Shown one piece after another: positions 17,278 through 25,329 of a DNA stretch of 29,362 nt (positions within the stretch are counted from its first letter, which is position 1; each line of letters begins with the position of its first letter). Below the pieces are notes generated by a model, which did not search any database, was not told the origin of the DNA, and worked only from the letters and a program-made list of their open reading frames with translations. This stretch comes from Gracilaria caudata. Lineage: Eukaryota; Rhodophyta; Florideophyceae; Gracilariales; Gracilariaceae. Location: contig JASCIV010000239.1 in NCBI GenBank assembly GCA_030374735.1, positions 1 through 29,362 on the forward strand, written 5' to 3'. The position numbers and the translations under genes are program-made.

Positions 17278-17631
17278 ATGTCGTCGCCCACCACCACGCA
17301 CCACGACACCATCATCATCAACTCGCCGTCCAAGTCGCCCACCATTCCGCCGCGCGCCGCGCCAATCGCCGCCAGCACCTGCCCGCTGCCGCACTCGCCC
17401 AAGCCGCACCTGCCGCACCAGCCGCAGCCGCCGCTGTCGCCGCTCCGCTTGCCCGAGCGCCCGTCCACCAAGCCCGTCGTCGAGCACGGCGCGTCTCAAA
17501 AGCAACCGGGCGTCGTCACGCCAAGTTCCGCGCCCACCAACGCCGACACGCCCGCCCAGTTTGTGCCCACCGGCGCCGAGGAAGACATCATGGAATTTCT
17601 CATGGAAAGAGCCAAACGTCACTCGTTTTAG
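17278..17631 (+). CDS. small Pro/Ser-rich protein, unrecognised
   Basis: ATG-initiated 117 aa frame. The first 90 residues are low-complexity Pro, Ser, His and Thr with repeated SP sites (SPSKSP, LPHSPKP, PPLSPLR). The last 25 form a predicted amphipathic helix (GAEEDIMEFLMERAKRHSF) that looks like a structured peptide, perhaps a binding helix. I recognise no family. It lies between tRNA-Gln and the aminopeptidase, converging on the latter with 91 bp between stops. Overlapping longer frames on both strands are Arg/Ala/His-rich and less protein-like. I favour this frame for its ATG and structured C-terminus, but with GC-rich, low-complexity DNA the call is moderate. Confidence 0.5.
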   Translation: MSSPTTTHHDTIIINSPSKSPTIPPRAAPIAASTCPLPHSPKPHLPHQPQPPLSPLRLPERPSTKPVVEHGASQKQPGVVTPSSAPTNADTPAQFVPTGAEEDIMEFLMERAKRHSF

Positions 17632-17722
17632 AGGCTGCCTTGTGCAAGTAGCGCCGTCTGTTGTCGCGCTGTTCTTCTGCTTACCGCTCATTGTGTACTA
17701 AAGCCCTTTTTTGCTTACCCAC

Positions 17723-19489
17723 TTATTCCACTAATGCGTTCTCTACCCATTGTACCATAGTTTTCACGCCATACCCAGTTGCTCCGCCTTTCTCCGTGCT
17801 CCACACCGTGCCCGCAATATCCAGATGTGCCCACTCGCTCTTTTCAGTGTCAACAAACTCCTTCAAAAACAACGCCGCAGTGATAGAACTCCCGCCACGA
17901 TTCTTTGAAATGTTTCTCAGATCTGCGATCTTACTCTTAATGCCCTCGCTATACTCATCAACCAATGGCATTCTCCACAGCTGCTCACCAACAGCCTTGC
18001 TACTGTCCGTAAGCTTTTCTGCAAGCTTGTCTGATGAGCACCACATACCAGCCACATCATTTCCAAGCGCCACGATAATCGCTCCGGTCAACGTGGCGAT
18101 ATCCACAACACAATCCACATCCCCCAGTTTTTGCGCATATACAATTGCATCCGCAAGACACAACCTTCCTTCCGCATCCGTGTTGATCACTTCTACAGTT
18201 TTGTCATTAGACGCCTTCAAGATATCACCCGGATGGATCGCATTGTTACCGATCATATTCTCAACCGCAGGCATGATGAAATGAACCTCCACGCCTTCTG
18301 GTTTCAAACTCCCAATCACCTTTGCTGCGCCCACAGCCACAGCAGCGCCTCCCATATCAAACTTCATAAGCTCAATCATGCTGTTACCCACCTTCAGGTT
18401 GGTTCCGCCTGTATCAAACGTCACTGCCTTTCCCACGATACAATACTTCTTCTTCACCTCACCGCTTGGTTTGTAAGTCATGTGGATGAACTTCGGTTCA
18501 TCAGCCGATCCTCTACCAACACCCAGATACAAGCCCATTCCCAACTCCTCGCACGCAGCCCGCCCCAATACCTTTATTTCAAGTGCGCTCTCAGTAGCCA
18601 CCTGCTTTGCGGCCGCAGCCAGAGTTTCAGGCGTGAGCACATTCGCGGGCGCGTTCACAAGTTCCTTGGTGGTGATGATTCCCATCGCAATCATACGTCC
18701 CCTATCAATTGCTTGTACGTATTCTTTGGTTTGCGCAACGCCCACAAACTCCACTGCTTCTGGTACCTTTTCGTAGTCTTTCTTCTCCTTTTTATATCTC
18801 ACGTCCACATAAGACGCAACAACCGCACCTTCCGCAGCGCTGGCGATAGCTTCGACGCCGGCGTCATCCACATACACTGCGACACTCTTGCATTTGTTGA
18901 TCGACATGCCCTTTTGAACGGCAAATTTTGACGCGCCTGCCACGGAAGACGAGCCTTTGCTCTTCTTTCCCAGCCCGTACAGTGCCACCCTCTTCGCGCC
19001 ACTGCCGGATAATCGCAGAACCTCCGTGCTCGAACCAGACTTCGCCTTGAACTCCGATTGAACCACGAGATCGGAAAGTTCCTTCACAATTACTTCGCCG
19101 AGCTTATTGAGAGAGGAGGGGAGCGAAAATTCAGCGTCATCATCTTCGGGTGCCCACACGCCGAGCACAAGCAGATCTCCTGCGTACGCCTCCAACGACG
19201 ATCCGATCCGCACAGCAATGCGTCCATCACGCGGAAACATGAGCACGCTACCATGCTCATCGGTGTCCAACACACCCGGTTGATCCGTGGCCGTCGACAG
19301 CACCATGTTGGTATACAAGCGTCGCGCGGAGCGTGAGGGGAACGATCTGTAGCGATTTGAACACAGTGAAGGGTGCACAAGGGACGAAGCGGGGCAAAAT
19401 GAACGCGAAATGGGCCGAGTGAAGGTAGAGTGACGAAGAGATAGTACGGATTGAACGAATGCGACGGTTGAGCGAGGTCGGGCGGACAT
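17723..19489 (-). CDS. LAP: leucine aminopeptidase, M17 family, with organelle leader
   Basis: Intron-free. The preferred start at 19489 (MSARPRSTVAF) gives 588 aa. The frame also has an in-frame ATG at 19663 whose extra 58 residues do not look like protein. The leader up to about residue 62 is rich in Arg, Ser and Phe and poor in acids, typical of plastid or mitochondrial targeting. A Met at about residue 62 (MVLSTATD) could start a cytosolic form. The catalytic C-terminal domain has VGKAVTFDTGG with Lys 354 and Asp 359, Lys 366, KFDMGG, and the family signature NTDAEGRL (436-443). These supply the two-zinc site and the Lys/Arg pair. Sequence around them is plant-LAP-like (ELMKFDMGG, GVEVHFIMPAVENMI). 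M17 enzymes are hexamers that remove N-terminal Leu and split Cys-Gly. Assignment is firm. Confidence 0.95.
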   Translation of the reverse strand: MSARPRSTVAFVQSVLSLRHSTFTRPISRSFCPASSLVHPSLCSNRYRSFPSRSARRLYTNMVLSTATDQPGVLDTDEHGSVLMFPRDGRIAVRIGSSLEAYAGDLLVLGVWAPEDDDAEFSLPSSLNKLGEVIVKELSDLVVQSEFKAKSGSSTEVLRLSGSGAKRVALYGLGKKSKGSSSVAGASKFAVQKGMSINKCKSVAVYVDDAGVEAIASAAEGAVVASYVDVRYKKEKKDYEKVPEAVEFVGVAQTKEYVQAIDRGRMIAMGIITTKELVNAPANVLTPETLAAAAKQVATESALEIKVLGRAACEELGMGLYLGVGRGSADEPKFIHMTYKPSGEVKKKYCIVGKAVTFDTGGTNLKVGNSMIELMKFDMGGAAVAVGAAKVIGSLKPEGVEVHFIMPAVENMIGNNAIHPGDILKASNDKTVEVINTDAEGRLCLADAIVYAQKLGDVDCVVDIATLTGAIIVALGNDVAGMWCSSDKLAEKLTDSSKAVGEQLWRMPLVDEYSEGIKSKIADLRNISKNRGGSSITAALFLKEFVDTEKSEWAHLDIAGTVWSTEKGGATGYGVKTMVQWVENALVE

Positions 19490-19942
19490 AGTGTGCGTCG
19501 ATATCGAATCGGATGCTGTGGCGCGGTGGCCCGGTTTGTGTATGGGTGGCAGGCAAGTGGAAGCTCCAGTTGCTGGAGTCATGAGTCCACATTGGTGCAC
19601 CCGACGGGGGCCGTTTCCGGTGGTGGAGCGCGCGTTTTTGCACTGTGTAGAAACTGTGAGCATTGTCTTGAGATCTGCTGCCGATCAGCTGCTCTGTTCA
19701 CAAGTTTCTTGAGTTGTGATGCATATCTGACGACGCGTGGCATACGTGTTCGGCCCACATTGGGTGCTTGCCGTCATAGTTCGTGCTCGTCGTTTTCACC
19801 TCAATGACTCGGCGGCCGGACTCCGCCGAGAGCGGCGGACAACATGTCGTTGTTCTTACCACCCTTGTAAGTATTGTGTAGCAACTGATGAGGTTGACCT
19901 CCCTTCCTTCTACGTCGTAAGTGATTTCGGTAACGCGCAAAG
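19490..19942. promoter_or_regulatory. shared divergent promoter region (aminopeptidase / hemerythrin-like)
   Basis: About 450 bp between two divergent starts. No TATA box or obvious repeat stands out. The in-frame ATG at 19663 of the aminopeptidase lies within it and would make the spacer 279 bp. Confidence 0.4.
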
Positions 19943-20785
19943 ATGTTGAATGATGCGGTATCCGCCACTCAGGACGTGCTGTTCCGAAGCCAGCTTCAGA
20001 AACTGCGACGCGCCAACGCCACACCGGTATCAAAGGACGGTCAACTGACGTGCCGTTTCCGGGTGCACGGCTGGCGATGGCACCATCTAGGAATAATTCG
20101 AGATCTAACGCGTCTGGAAAGCAGCGCTCTCAGAAAGCGACGGCGCCTTTGTTCGGTGCGAGATGCAGGCGAATCGGCCTCTTTGCGACGTCAGATGTAC
20201 GATGCTTTTCAATACATCATTCAGGATAACTGGGCGCTTCATAATGTGGTTGAACATACGCTGTTCATTCCGTGGGTCATGAGCAGACAACGCAGTGGTC
20301 TGCACGCTGATACTGTGCATGTTATCAGCAACGAACGACGACGACTACAAAGACATGCTCAAATGTTGGATGAACGAGTTTCGAAGTGGACTGACGCGAA
20401 CCACTTGAATAACTCTAAACTGGCTCAACAAACATGTGAAAGAGAACTCCAAGGCATAGTACATCACCTCCAAAGACTACGTCGAAACGCGTCGCTTCTG
20501 TTTGAGGTATCAGAACAGATCTTGATCCCGTCTGTGAAGCTTTCGTTTTCTGAAGCAGAACAGTTACGGTTTAATTCGACGATTCTGAAGCACATCTCGG
20601 GAAAACAGGCGCGCATCTCGTTGGTAATCTTTAGAGACGCTGTGGATCTGAAACAACCGGTGGTGGCGAACACGCAAGATGCCGACAACTTTGAACGAGA
20701 TGTTCCCGGTGCTATTCGAAAGGTGGGCGTGCCGTTTTGGAGAAAGCGCTTCGTTGCTGATAAGATTCGCTTTTTTACGGAGTGA
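19943..20785 (+). CDS. hemerythrin-like four-helix protein, metal ligands incomplete
   Basis: Intron-free 280 aa frame with ATG at 19943. The pattern recalls an HHE/hemerythrin bundle. Helix A contains GWRWHHLGIIRDLTRLE. Helix B reads LHNVVEHTLFIPWV, which keeps the HxxxE...FxP signature. Helix C is charged (NERRRLQRHAQML). Helix D reads LLFEVSEQILIPSVKLSFSEAEQL, matching the shape HxxxEExxLFP...S-x-E-E but with the His and first Glu replaced. Canonical hemerythrin-like domains use five His and two carboxylates to bind a diiron site; here only helix B retains a full pair. The N-terminal 30 and C-terminal 60 residues are extra. It could bind one metal, or none. The gene call is good, the family call moderate. 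Confidence 0.65.
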   Translation: MLNDAVSATQDVLFRSQLQKLRRANATPVSKDGQLTCRFRVHGWRWHHLGIIRDLTRLESSALRKRRRLCSVRDAGESASLRRQMYDAFQYIIQDNWALHNVVEHTLFIPWVMSRQRSGLHADTVHVISNERRRLQRHAQMLDERVSKWTDANHLNNSKLAQQTCERELQGIVHHLQRLRRNASLLFEVSEQILIPSVKLSFSEAEQLRFNSTILKHISGKQARISLVIFRDAVDLKQPVVANTQDADNFERDVPGAIRKVGVPFWRKRFVADKIRFFTE

Positions 20786-20860
20786 CAAACACGAAAAACA
20801 CGAATTGCGGATTCCGGAGCGTCATCAAAACTCGTCCCTGATATTTGAGCGAACGTTGAG

Positions 20861-20868
20861 TATAAATA
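20861..20868 (+). promoter_or_regulatory. TATA box-like element upstream of tRNA-Gln(CUG)
   Basis: TATAAATA lies 43 bp before the tRNA 5' end and 75 bp after the preceding stop codon. Plant and some protist tRNA genes have an upstream TATA-like element that positions TFIIIB around -30, so this may aid Pol III, although it is slightly far. Confidence 0.4.
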
Positions 20869-20911
20869 GAAGGGGAAAAATCAGCGAATAGTAGAAGTCA
20901 CATCTGCGAAA

Positions 20912-20984
20912 GTTCCTGTTGTGTAGTTGGTTAGCACGCAAGACTCTGAATCTTGAAGCCTGGGTTCAAGTCCCAGCAGGAACT
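20912..20984 (+). tRNA. tRNA-Gln (anticodon CUG)
   Basis: The acceptor stem GTTCCTG pairs perfectly with CAGGAAC, with discriminator T. The D-arm reads GTGTAGTTGGTTAGCAC. The anticodon stem CAAGA/TCTTG encloses loop CTCTGAA, giving anticodon CTG for codon CAG. The T-arm is CTGGG-TTCAAGT-CCCAG. No intron, no encoded CCA. It shares layout but not detailed sequence with the tRNA-Gln(UUG) at 16947. Confidence 0.97.
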
Positions 20985-20988
20985 GCAC

Positions 20989-20995
20989 TTTTTTT
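20989..20995 (+). terminator. Pol III T-run terminator of tRNA-Gln(CUG)
   Basis: T7 begins 5 nt after the tRNA 3' end, with a second T6 run near 21004-21009. Confidence 0.85.
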
Positions 20996-21283
20996 AAACT
21001 CGTTTTTTATGGGGACGCGCGCCATCCATTACAGCGCGCACAGTGCCTCACGCTGTCAATCGATTTGAACGTAACGGCAAGTCTTTTTGTGACAAGCGCC
21101 GTGAGTTGTTCCCCACCCCCGAAGTTGCGAACGGCAACATCCCGCTGCTCAACGATCGCATGATGCGACGCACCCCAAGGACGAATGTGAAGGTGTTCTC
21201 CTCCAGACTCCAGAGGTCCACCATGTCGCATACCACTCGTGAGCTTCGCGTTCTACGCGTTGTGCAGCCCACCTGAAGACACA

Positions 21284-21871
21284 ATGCTCTCTGCCTTCGT
21301 CGCGCCACTGCCACTACCACCTCTTCGCCGAGGCACTGTCGTCGCCGCTTCTCGTTCAACATGCAAAGCACGCGTGCCACCCTCACGCATGAGTCTGACG
21401 AACGATCTTCTCATCAAGACCCTCGAAGTGGCAGCCACATCCATCTTCACCAACACCGTCGCCTCAACACACATGTCCAAGAACAACACGCCCACACAAA
21501 GCGCGCCGCCAATATCCAAGCTATTTCAAGACGTGTTCTCTCAGGCGCAGCACATCGCCGCCAACATTGACAATGGAGAGCCTTCCGTCAGGCGTTGGCA
21601 GAAGCTTGCCATCTGTCTTGCCATAGATCTTGCTGGTGCCGGCAGTCTTTCATTCCCGTTTCTAGGAGATTTGTTGGACATTGCTTATGCGCCGCTTAGT
21701 GCTGTCATGGTTCATGCTTTGTTTGCCAGCCCTCTTCTATCGGCTACCGCGTTTGCGGAAGAGATTTTACCTGGCACCGATGCGTTTCCTACCGCCACCA
21801 TTGCTTGGATTGCTGAGAATCATCAGTTTTTGTCGTCGTTGCGCGCTCCTCCTCCTCCCCCCCGTGCATAA
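21284..21871 (+). CDS. plastid-targeted conserved membrane protein, function unknown
   Basis: 195 aa from the first ATG at 21284. The start MLSAFVAPLPLPPLRR, with an early Phe, then Ser/Arg/Ala-rich residues and no acids to about 36, looks like a red-lineage plastid transit peptide. The mature part has a short amphipathic region and two hydrophobic segments: ICLAIDLAGAGSLSFPFLG then DIAYAPLSAVMVHALFAS. The tail reads FAEEILPGTDAFPTATIAWI. The arrangement D-x-x-G-x-G-S...P-x-L-G-x-x-x-D-I-x-x-A-P-x-S, then EE-x-L-P-x-T-D-x-x-P-T-A-T, resembles an uncharacterised family of small membrane proteins in plants, algae and cyanobacteria, to my recollection. It ends in a Pro run. Function is not known to me. 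Confidence 0.7.
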   Translation: MLSAFVAPLPLPPLRRGTVVAASRSTCKARVPPSRMSLTNDLLIKTLEVAATSIFTNTVASTHMSKNNTPTQSAPPISKLFQDVFSQAQHIAANIDNGEPSVRRWQKLAICLAIDLAGAGSLSFPFLGDLLDIAYAPLSAVMVHALFASPLLSATAFAEEILPGTDAFPTATIAWIAENHQFLSSLRAPPPPPRA

Positions 21872-22410
21872 GTGAAGAGCGCTCGTGTCATAGCGTCATT
21901 GTAGTTTCGCTGTTCGAACTTTCTTATAATATGCGTTATTTCTTGTCTGTAACTCCTTGCTTCGTAGCATAACCACAGATTATGTATGAACACCCACCGC
22001 TGTACAGCGGCCTAAATTCAATCGTTATGCCCTTCTGAGCCTGTGGCAATGTCACTCCTATCTATCCATCACACGCCTTCCAGCAATCAAAGCGAACTTA
22101 TGCTCTCATCTCATAAATAGCGATACTGAAGCGTACCCAGCTCGCTCGACACGTCCACGCGGGTTTTTTGCCACCCACATTGCCAGATTGGGCCGCAACT
22201 GTGCACGTGCGCGACAACCTTGCCGGTGCTCGACCACTTCGGCCGTGACACCGTGTCTATAGACGTGCCGCGCATTTGCTGGAGGCAACAACCCTTGGAA
22301 AGACACCGCACTTAAACGCGCCCTGTGCCTGCTCCGCCATTAACTCCTCTGTGTCGCATATCTTCTCAGCTGCCGCTTTTTCGCACTCACTCCAATTCCC
22401 TCAAGCTAAG
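21872..22410. other. intergenic, no gene seen
   Basis: This 539-bp stretch separates two plus-strand genes and must hold the terminator region of the plastid protein and the promoter of the RING gene. The frame of the RING gene is open from 22276 without an ATG. No repeats or tRNAs are seen. Confidence 0.4.
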
Positions 22411-22920
22411 ATGGAGCTGTACTTTCAGGAGCATGACATCAATGCGAACGAATCGGAACGACAATCAGTGTCACGACCGACCATTGTACTTCGTTTTGCG
22501 GCCTCTTTGGCAGAGCTTTATTCTGAGAACGACGGCACCGATGAAGAGCGGTTGAGGGAACAGGTGCGGACTCTGCTTGCTGAACTAGCCGAGGGTGATC
22601 CATCCATGTCCGGAACTCCACCAGCTTCTGAGGAGGCGATACGAACTTTGCCGTACGTCAATGTGAAGAAGAACGAAATAGGGCAGCTCAATTCTTGTCC
22701 GATATGCACCGATCAATTCGAACTGCACGAGGTAGCAAGACGACTACCTTGCGGCCATTTGTACCATTCCGAATGTGTTGTTCCGTGGTTAAAACAAAAT
22801 TGTACGTGTCCTATGTGCAGAAAGGAACTACCTACAGATAACCGTCAATACGAAGAAGAGAAGAAACGACAAAGAAGGCAGGCTGCTGTGTCATCTATGC
22901 AGTCATTTATGTACAGTTGA
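22411..22920 (+). CDS. RING-H2 E3 ubiquitin ligase, RNF126/RNF115-like
   Basis: Intron-free 169 aa from the first ATG at 22411. After a helical, acidic N-terminal region, the segment PPASEEAIRTLPYV (70-83) is the typical lead-in before the RING in the RNF126/RNF115/RNF181 group. The RING-H2 finger has C96, C99, C114, H116, H119, C122, C133 and C136, all eight zinc ligands in C3H2C3 order. LPCGHLYHSECVVPWL contains the Trp needed for E2 contact. No transmembrane segment is present, so the enzyme is soluble. The short length suggests it lacks the N-terminal zinc finger of RNF126. It transfers ubiquitin from an E2 to unknown substrates. The stop is 5 bp from that of the convergent HAD gene. Confidence 0.93.
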   Translation: MELYFQEHDINANESERQSVSRPTIVLRFAASLAELYSENDGTDEERLREQVRTLLAELAEGDPSMSGTPPASEEAIRTLPYVNVKKNEIGQLNSCPICTDQFELHEVARRLPCGHLYHSECVVPWLKQNCTCPMCRKELPTDNRQYEEEKKRQRRQAAVSSMQSFMYS

Positions 22921-22925
22921 TACCA

Positions 22926-23948
22926 CTACTTGAGCCACATAGATAAAGCACTGGCAAGTTTCGGGTCATTGTAATCACTCACAGTAAAAGCGGCGCCGAA
23001 GGAACGTAAAGCCTCATCAGTCTGTGTCGAACGCATTCCCACCGTTAGCAATCCTGCAGCTGTAGCGCTTGTAGTACCACTGGGTGAATCTTCAAAAGCA
23101 ATCGCCTCACTAGCAGATACACCGGCAAGTTGTAATGCTCGTAGATAGGGCGCTGGATGAGGTTTCGGATGCTCACATTCTTCGGCCACTACGACACGTT
23201 TTCCAAAATGGTCGGTGATTGATATGGACTCCATCGTCTTCACACACGTACCCTTGGGTGCATTTGTGACGATGTAGGTTTTGATTCCCTCTCTGTTGCA
23301 ACGTTCTAGAAGCGGTTTGAGTCCCGCTATCGCTGAAACACCCTGCGATATGACGTCTTCGTAACGACTCTCTTTTGTTTGCCATACGTGGGTCTGCTCC
23401 TCTAGAGAAAGGATTGGCAGTATTTGTGCCACGAGCTCTGGGTTTTGACGCCCCGACATTTCTGAGTCATAGAATTCCCGTGAAATTGGGACTCCGCCAT
23501 TGAAGGTAGGGACTAGCTCCAATAACGCGTCGCGATAGCATTCAAAGTGGATTGAATCGCTGTTCAAACAGCTGCGTGCATATGAGAGGAGAAGACGTGG
23601 ACAAGTTAGCGCAGGTTTAGTGCAGACGTGCCGTCAGGGAACACAGGAAAGCACGTACGTTCCATCCAGATCAAAGAAAATGGCTGCGAGCTTTCCTTCC
23701 AAGGACTCCGGCGGCATGATATGACGATTAGAAACAGACAAGGACGTGAAAGGATTAAGCTGTGTCACGGCCTTGCCCTGCACAGCAACTGAGCAACAGA
23801 GAACACGAAGATGAGAGCGTTGAGGGAAGGGTGGAATTCTACAACGAGGCCGAACGAAGCGATTGCTGATAAATACACAGGTGTGCAGTGCACTGAATGG
23901 TCGTGAAGAGGCTGCGAGAAGGGAAGATTTGTAGCGCAAACTGTTCAT
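22926..23948 (-). CDS. HAD-superfamily phosphatase (spliced), probable organelle targeting
   Basis: Two exons, 23948-23659 and 23571-22926, join to 311 aa. Exon 1 ends inside DLDGT: GGA-AC joined to C-TGT-TTG restores DLDGTCLNSDSIHF, the canonical motif I and cap start of beta-phosphoglucomutase-type HAD hydrolases. Motif II is IVTNAPKG (Thr), motif III the Lys of HPKPHPAPY, motif IV FEDSPSG. The cap region carries FYDSEMSGRQNPE. These use the first Asp as nucleophile to dephosphorylate small sugar or nucleotide phosphates; the substrate is unknown. The N-terminal 77 residues are basic, rich in Ser and Phe (MNSLRYKSSLLAASSRPF), and look like a mitochondrial or plastid leader. A Met at 23717 (MPPESLEG) could start a cytosolic form. 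Confidence 0.88.
23572..23658 (-). other. spliceosomal intron in the HAD gene (87 bp)
   Basis: On the minus strand it starts GTACGT and ends ATATGCACGCAG. Removing it restores the frame exactly within the conserved DLDGT-x-x-NSD motif, which fixes both splice sites. Confidence 0.92.
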
Positions 23949-24573
23949 GCGATGGAGCGTCACAATCGTGGAGATGCTGTCGTGTCTGTATCTGATACCA
24001 ACACCCCATCAATTCGCTGTAGAATCTGCGAAGGCGTCGAAAGTGCTTGACACGGCGGCATGTGCACGTGACCGCATCGGCAATTGGAGCCGCCCTCAGC
24101 TCAACGCTTTTGCCACGTCCGCCCAGGAGAAGGCATTGACGTGGACATGTCTCGGGTGCATGTCGCTTCACATGCTTCTTCTCCTCACATTGGCCGCCAA
24201 CCACCGGCAACGAGCACGAGTGCCAATTTGCGCCAATCACCAAGCACTCGCTGCTTGTTTTGGCGGTGTCAGCTACGACCACCTGTTCTCATCTGATTGG
24301 TGTGCTCCTCCACTTGCTTTGGATCACGAATCCCGTTTGGACCGCGCCGCTCGAAGTGAGATGCTCGATGTGAGCGAGGTGAAACAGGGGCCACTTGTCG
24401 TGTGTTCAGTGGGTGGTGTGGCATTGAAGGAATGGCTACCCGTTCTGCATCAGCGAATTGCAACCGTCCAGTTTGCCCTCTCGGCGCGTGTGATGCGGCA
24501 ATCCCAGAAAATGGCTTCCAAAGCATCGTTCGTCGTCCACGCCGACCGTTTTTTCCATCCCTGCACCGGCTGA
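23947..24573 (+). CDS. hypothetical protein, uncertain
   Basis: ATG-initiated 208 aa frame that begins on the same CATG as the divergent HAD gene and ends 92 bp before cytochrome c. A hydrophobic segment (about 65-83, LTWTCLGCMSLHMLLLLTL) could be a membrane helix. After it come HESRLDRAARSEM and GPLVVCSVGGVALKEWLPVLHQRI, which could be folded. No family is recognised. The codon choice looks coding, but the region must also hold the promoters of two genes, so a chance frame is possible. Confidence 0.35.
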   Translation: MRWSVTIVEMLSCLYLIPTPHQFAVESAKASKVLDTAACARDRIGNWSRPQLNAFATSAQEKALTWTCLGCMSLHMLLLLTLAANHRQRARVPICANHQALAACFGGVSYDHLFSSDWCAPPLALDHESRLDRAARSEMLDVSEVKQGPLVVCSVGGVALKEWLPVLHQRIATVQFALSARVMRQSQKMASKASFVVHADRFFHPCTG

Positions 24574-24665
24574 CGTCCACACCGAGGCCGAGACTTATTC
24601 ACCTCCCTCGCGTATCCTTAACTAGTCGTTCCGATCCACTTTTATTACGTTGAAATACATCGAAC

Positions 24666-25138
24666 ATGGGCGTTCCGGACGGTGATGTTACCAAGGGAGC
24701 CAAGATCTTCAAGACAAAATGCTCTCAATGTCATACCTGTAAGTTTTCAATGTTGCATCTTCTCCGCGAGCCAAATGCGTTTACGTCATTGCCAACAGAC
24801 CTGAAGCTGACAAGCAGACCGCCAATATCCCGAACACGTCGCCCAATTCACTACTTGGTCACCAATTGTCGCGCATCTACACAGACGACCAAGGGGGTGG
24901 TACCAAACAAGGACCTAATCTGTGGGGTCTGTTCGGTCGCACAGCCGGTACCGTCGATGGCTTCGCTTACACCGCTGCCAACAAGAATTCCGGCATTATC
25001 TGGGGTGACCAGACCTTGTTTGACTACTTGCTCAATCCCAAGAAGTACATCAAGGGAACCAAAATGGTTTTCGCTGGGTTGAAGAAGGAAAAGGATCGCG
25101 CCGATCTCATTGCGTTCCTCAAGGCTAACACTCAATAA
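24666..25138 (+). CDS. cytochrome c (one intron)
   Basis: Exons 24666-24738 and 24885-25138 join to a 108 aa mitochondrial cytochrome c. The heme attachment site is CSQCH (C19, C22, H23). The joined codon T-AC gives CHTYDQGGGTKQGPNLWGLFG, with exactly the spacing of other cytochromes c, which confirms the splice. Further hallmarks are AYTAANKNSGIIWGD, DYLLNPKKYI and GTKMVFAGLKK with the axial Met 85. It carries electrons from complex III to complex IV in the intermembrane space and is imported without a cleavable leader. Length and all key residues are normal. Confidence 0.97.
24739..24884 (+). other. spliceosomal intron in cytochrome c (146 bp)
   Basis: Donor GTAAGT, acceptor CTACACAG. It lies one codon after CSQCHT, at phase 1. 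A branch-like GCTGAC is visible about 70 bp before the acceptor. It is the longest of the four introns in the window. Confidence 0.93.
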
Positions 25139-25329
25139 TTTCGGAATCGCTCTGCATATAGACTTTTGTTGTTGTTGCATGACGTGGCAGTGAGTTCGTT
25201 TTGCACTTGATACCAGCGCTTGTGAGACATAAAGTCAGTTTTGGTTTTCATCTTGCTTTTTCTTTGCTTTCTTGTTTATAATCACTTTCGGCATCCCGAT
25301 CTGTTGTTGACTGCATCGATTAACGAGCA

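Noticed and set aside
17031..17691. 206-208 aa frames on both strands around the small Pro-rich gene
   Set aside because: Ala/His/Arg-rich or Gly/Arg-rich by composition; the 117 aa frame has an ATG and a structured end and is preferred. One of them also runs over the tRNA flank.
24666..25082. 138 aa frame reading through the start of cytochrome c
   Set aside because: It is exon 1 of cytochrome c read through the intron; the cytochrome c fold is only restored by splicing at 24738/24885.
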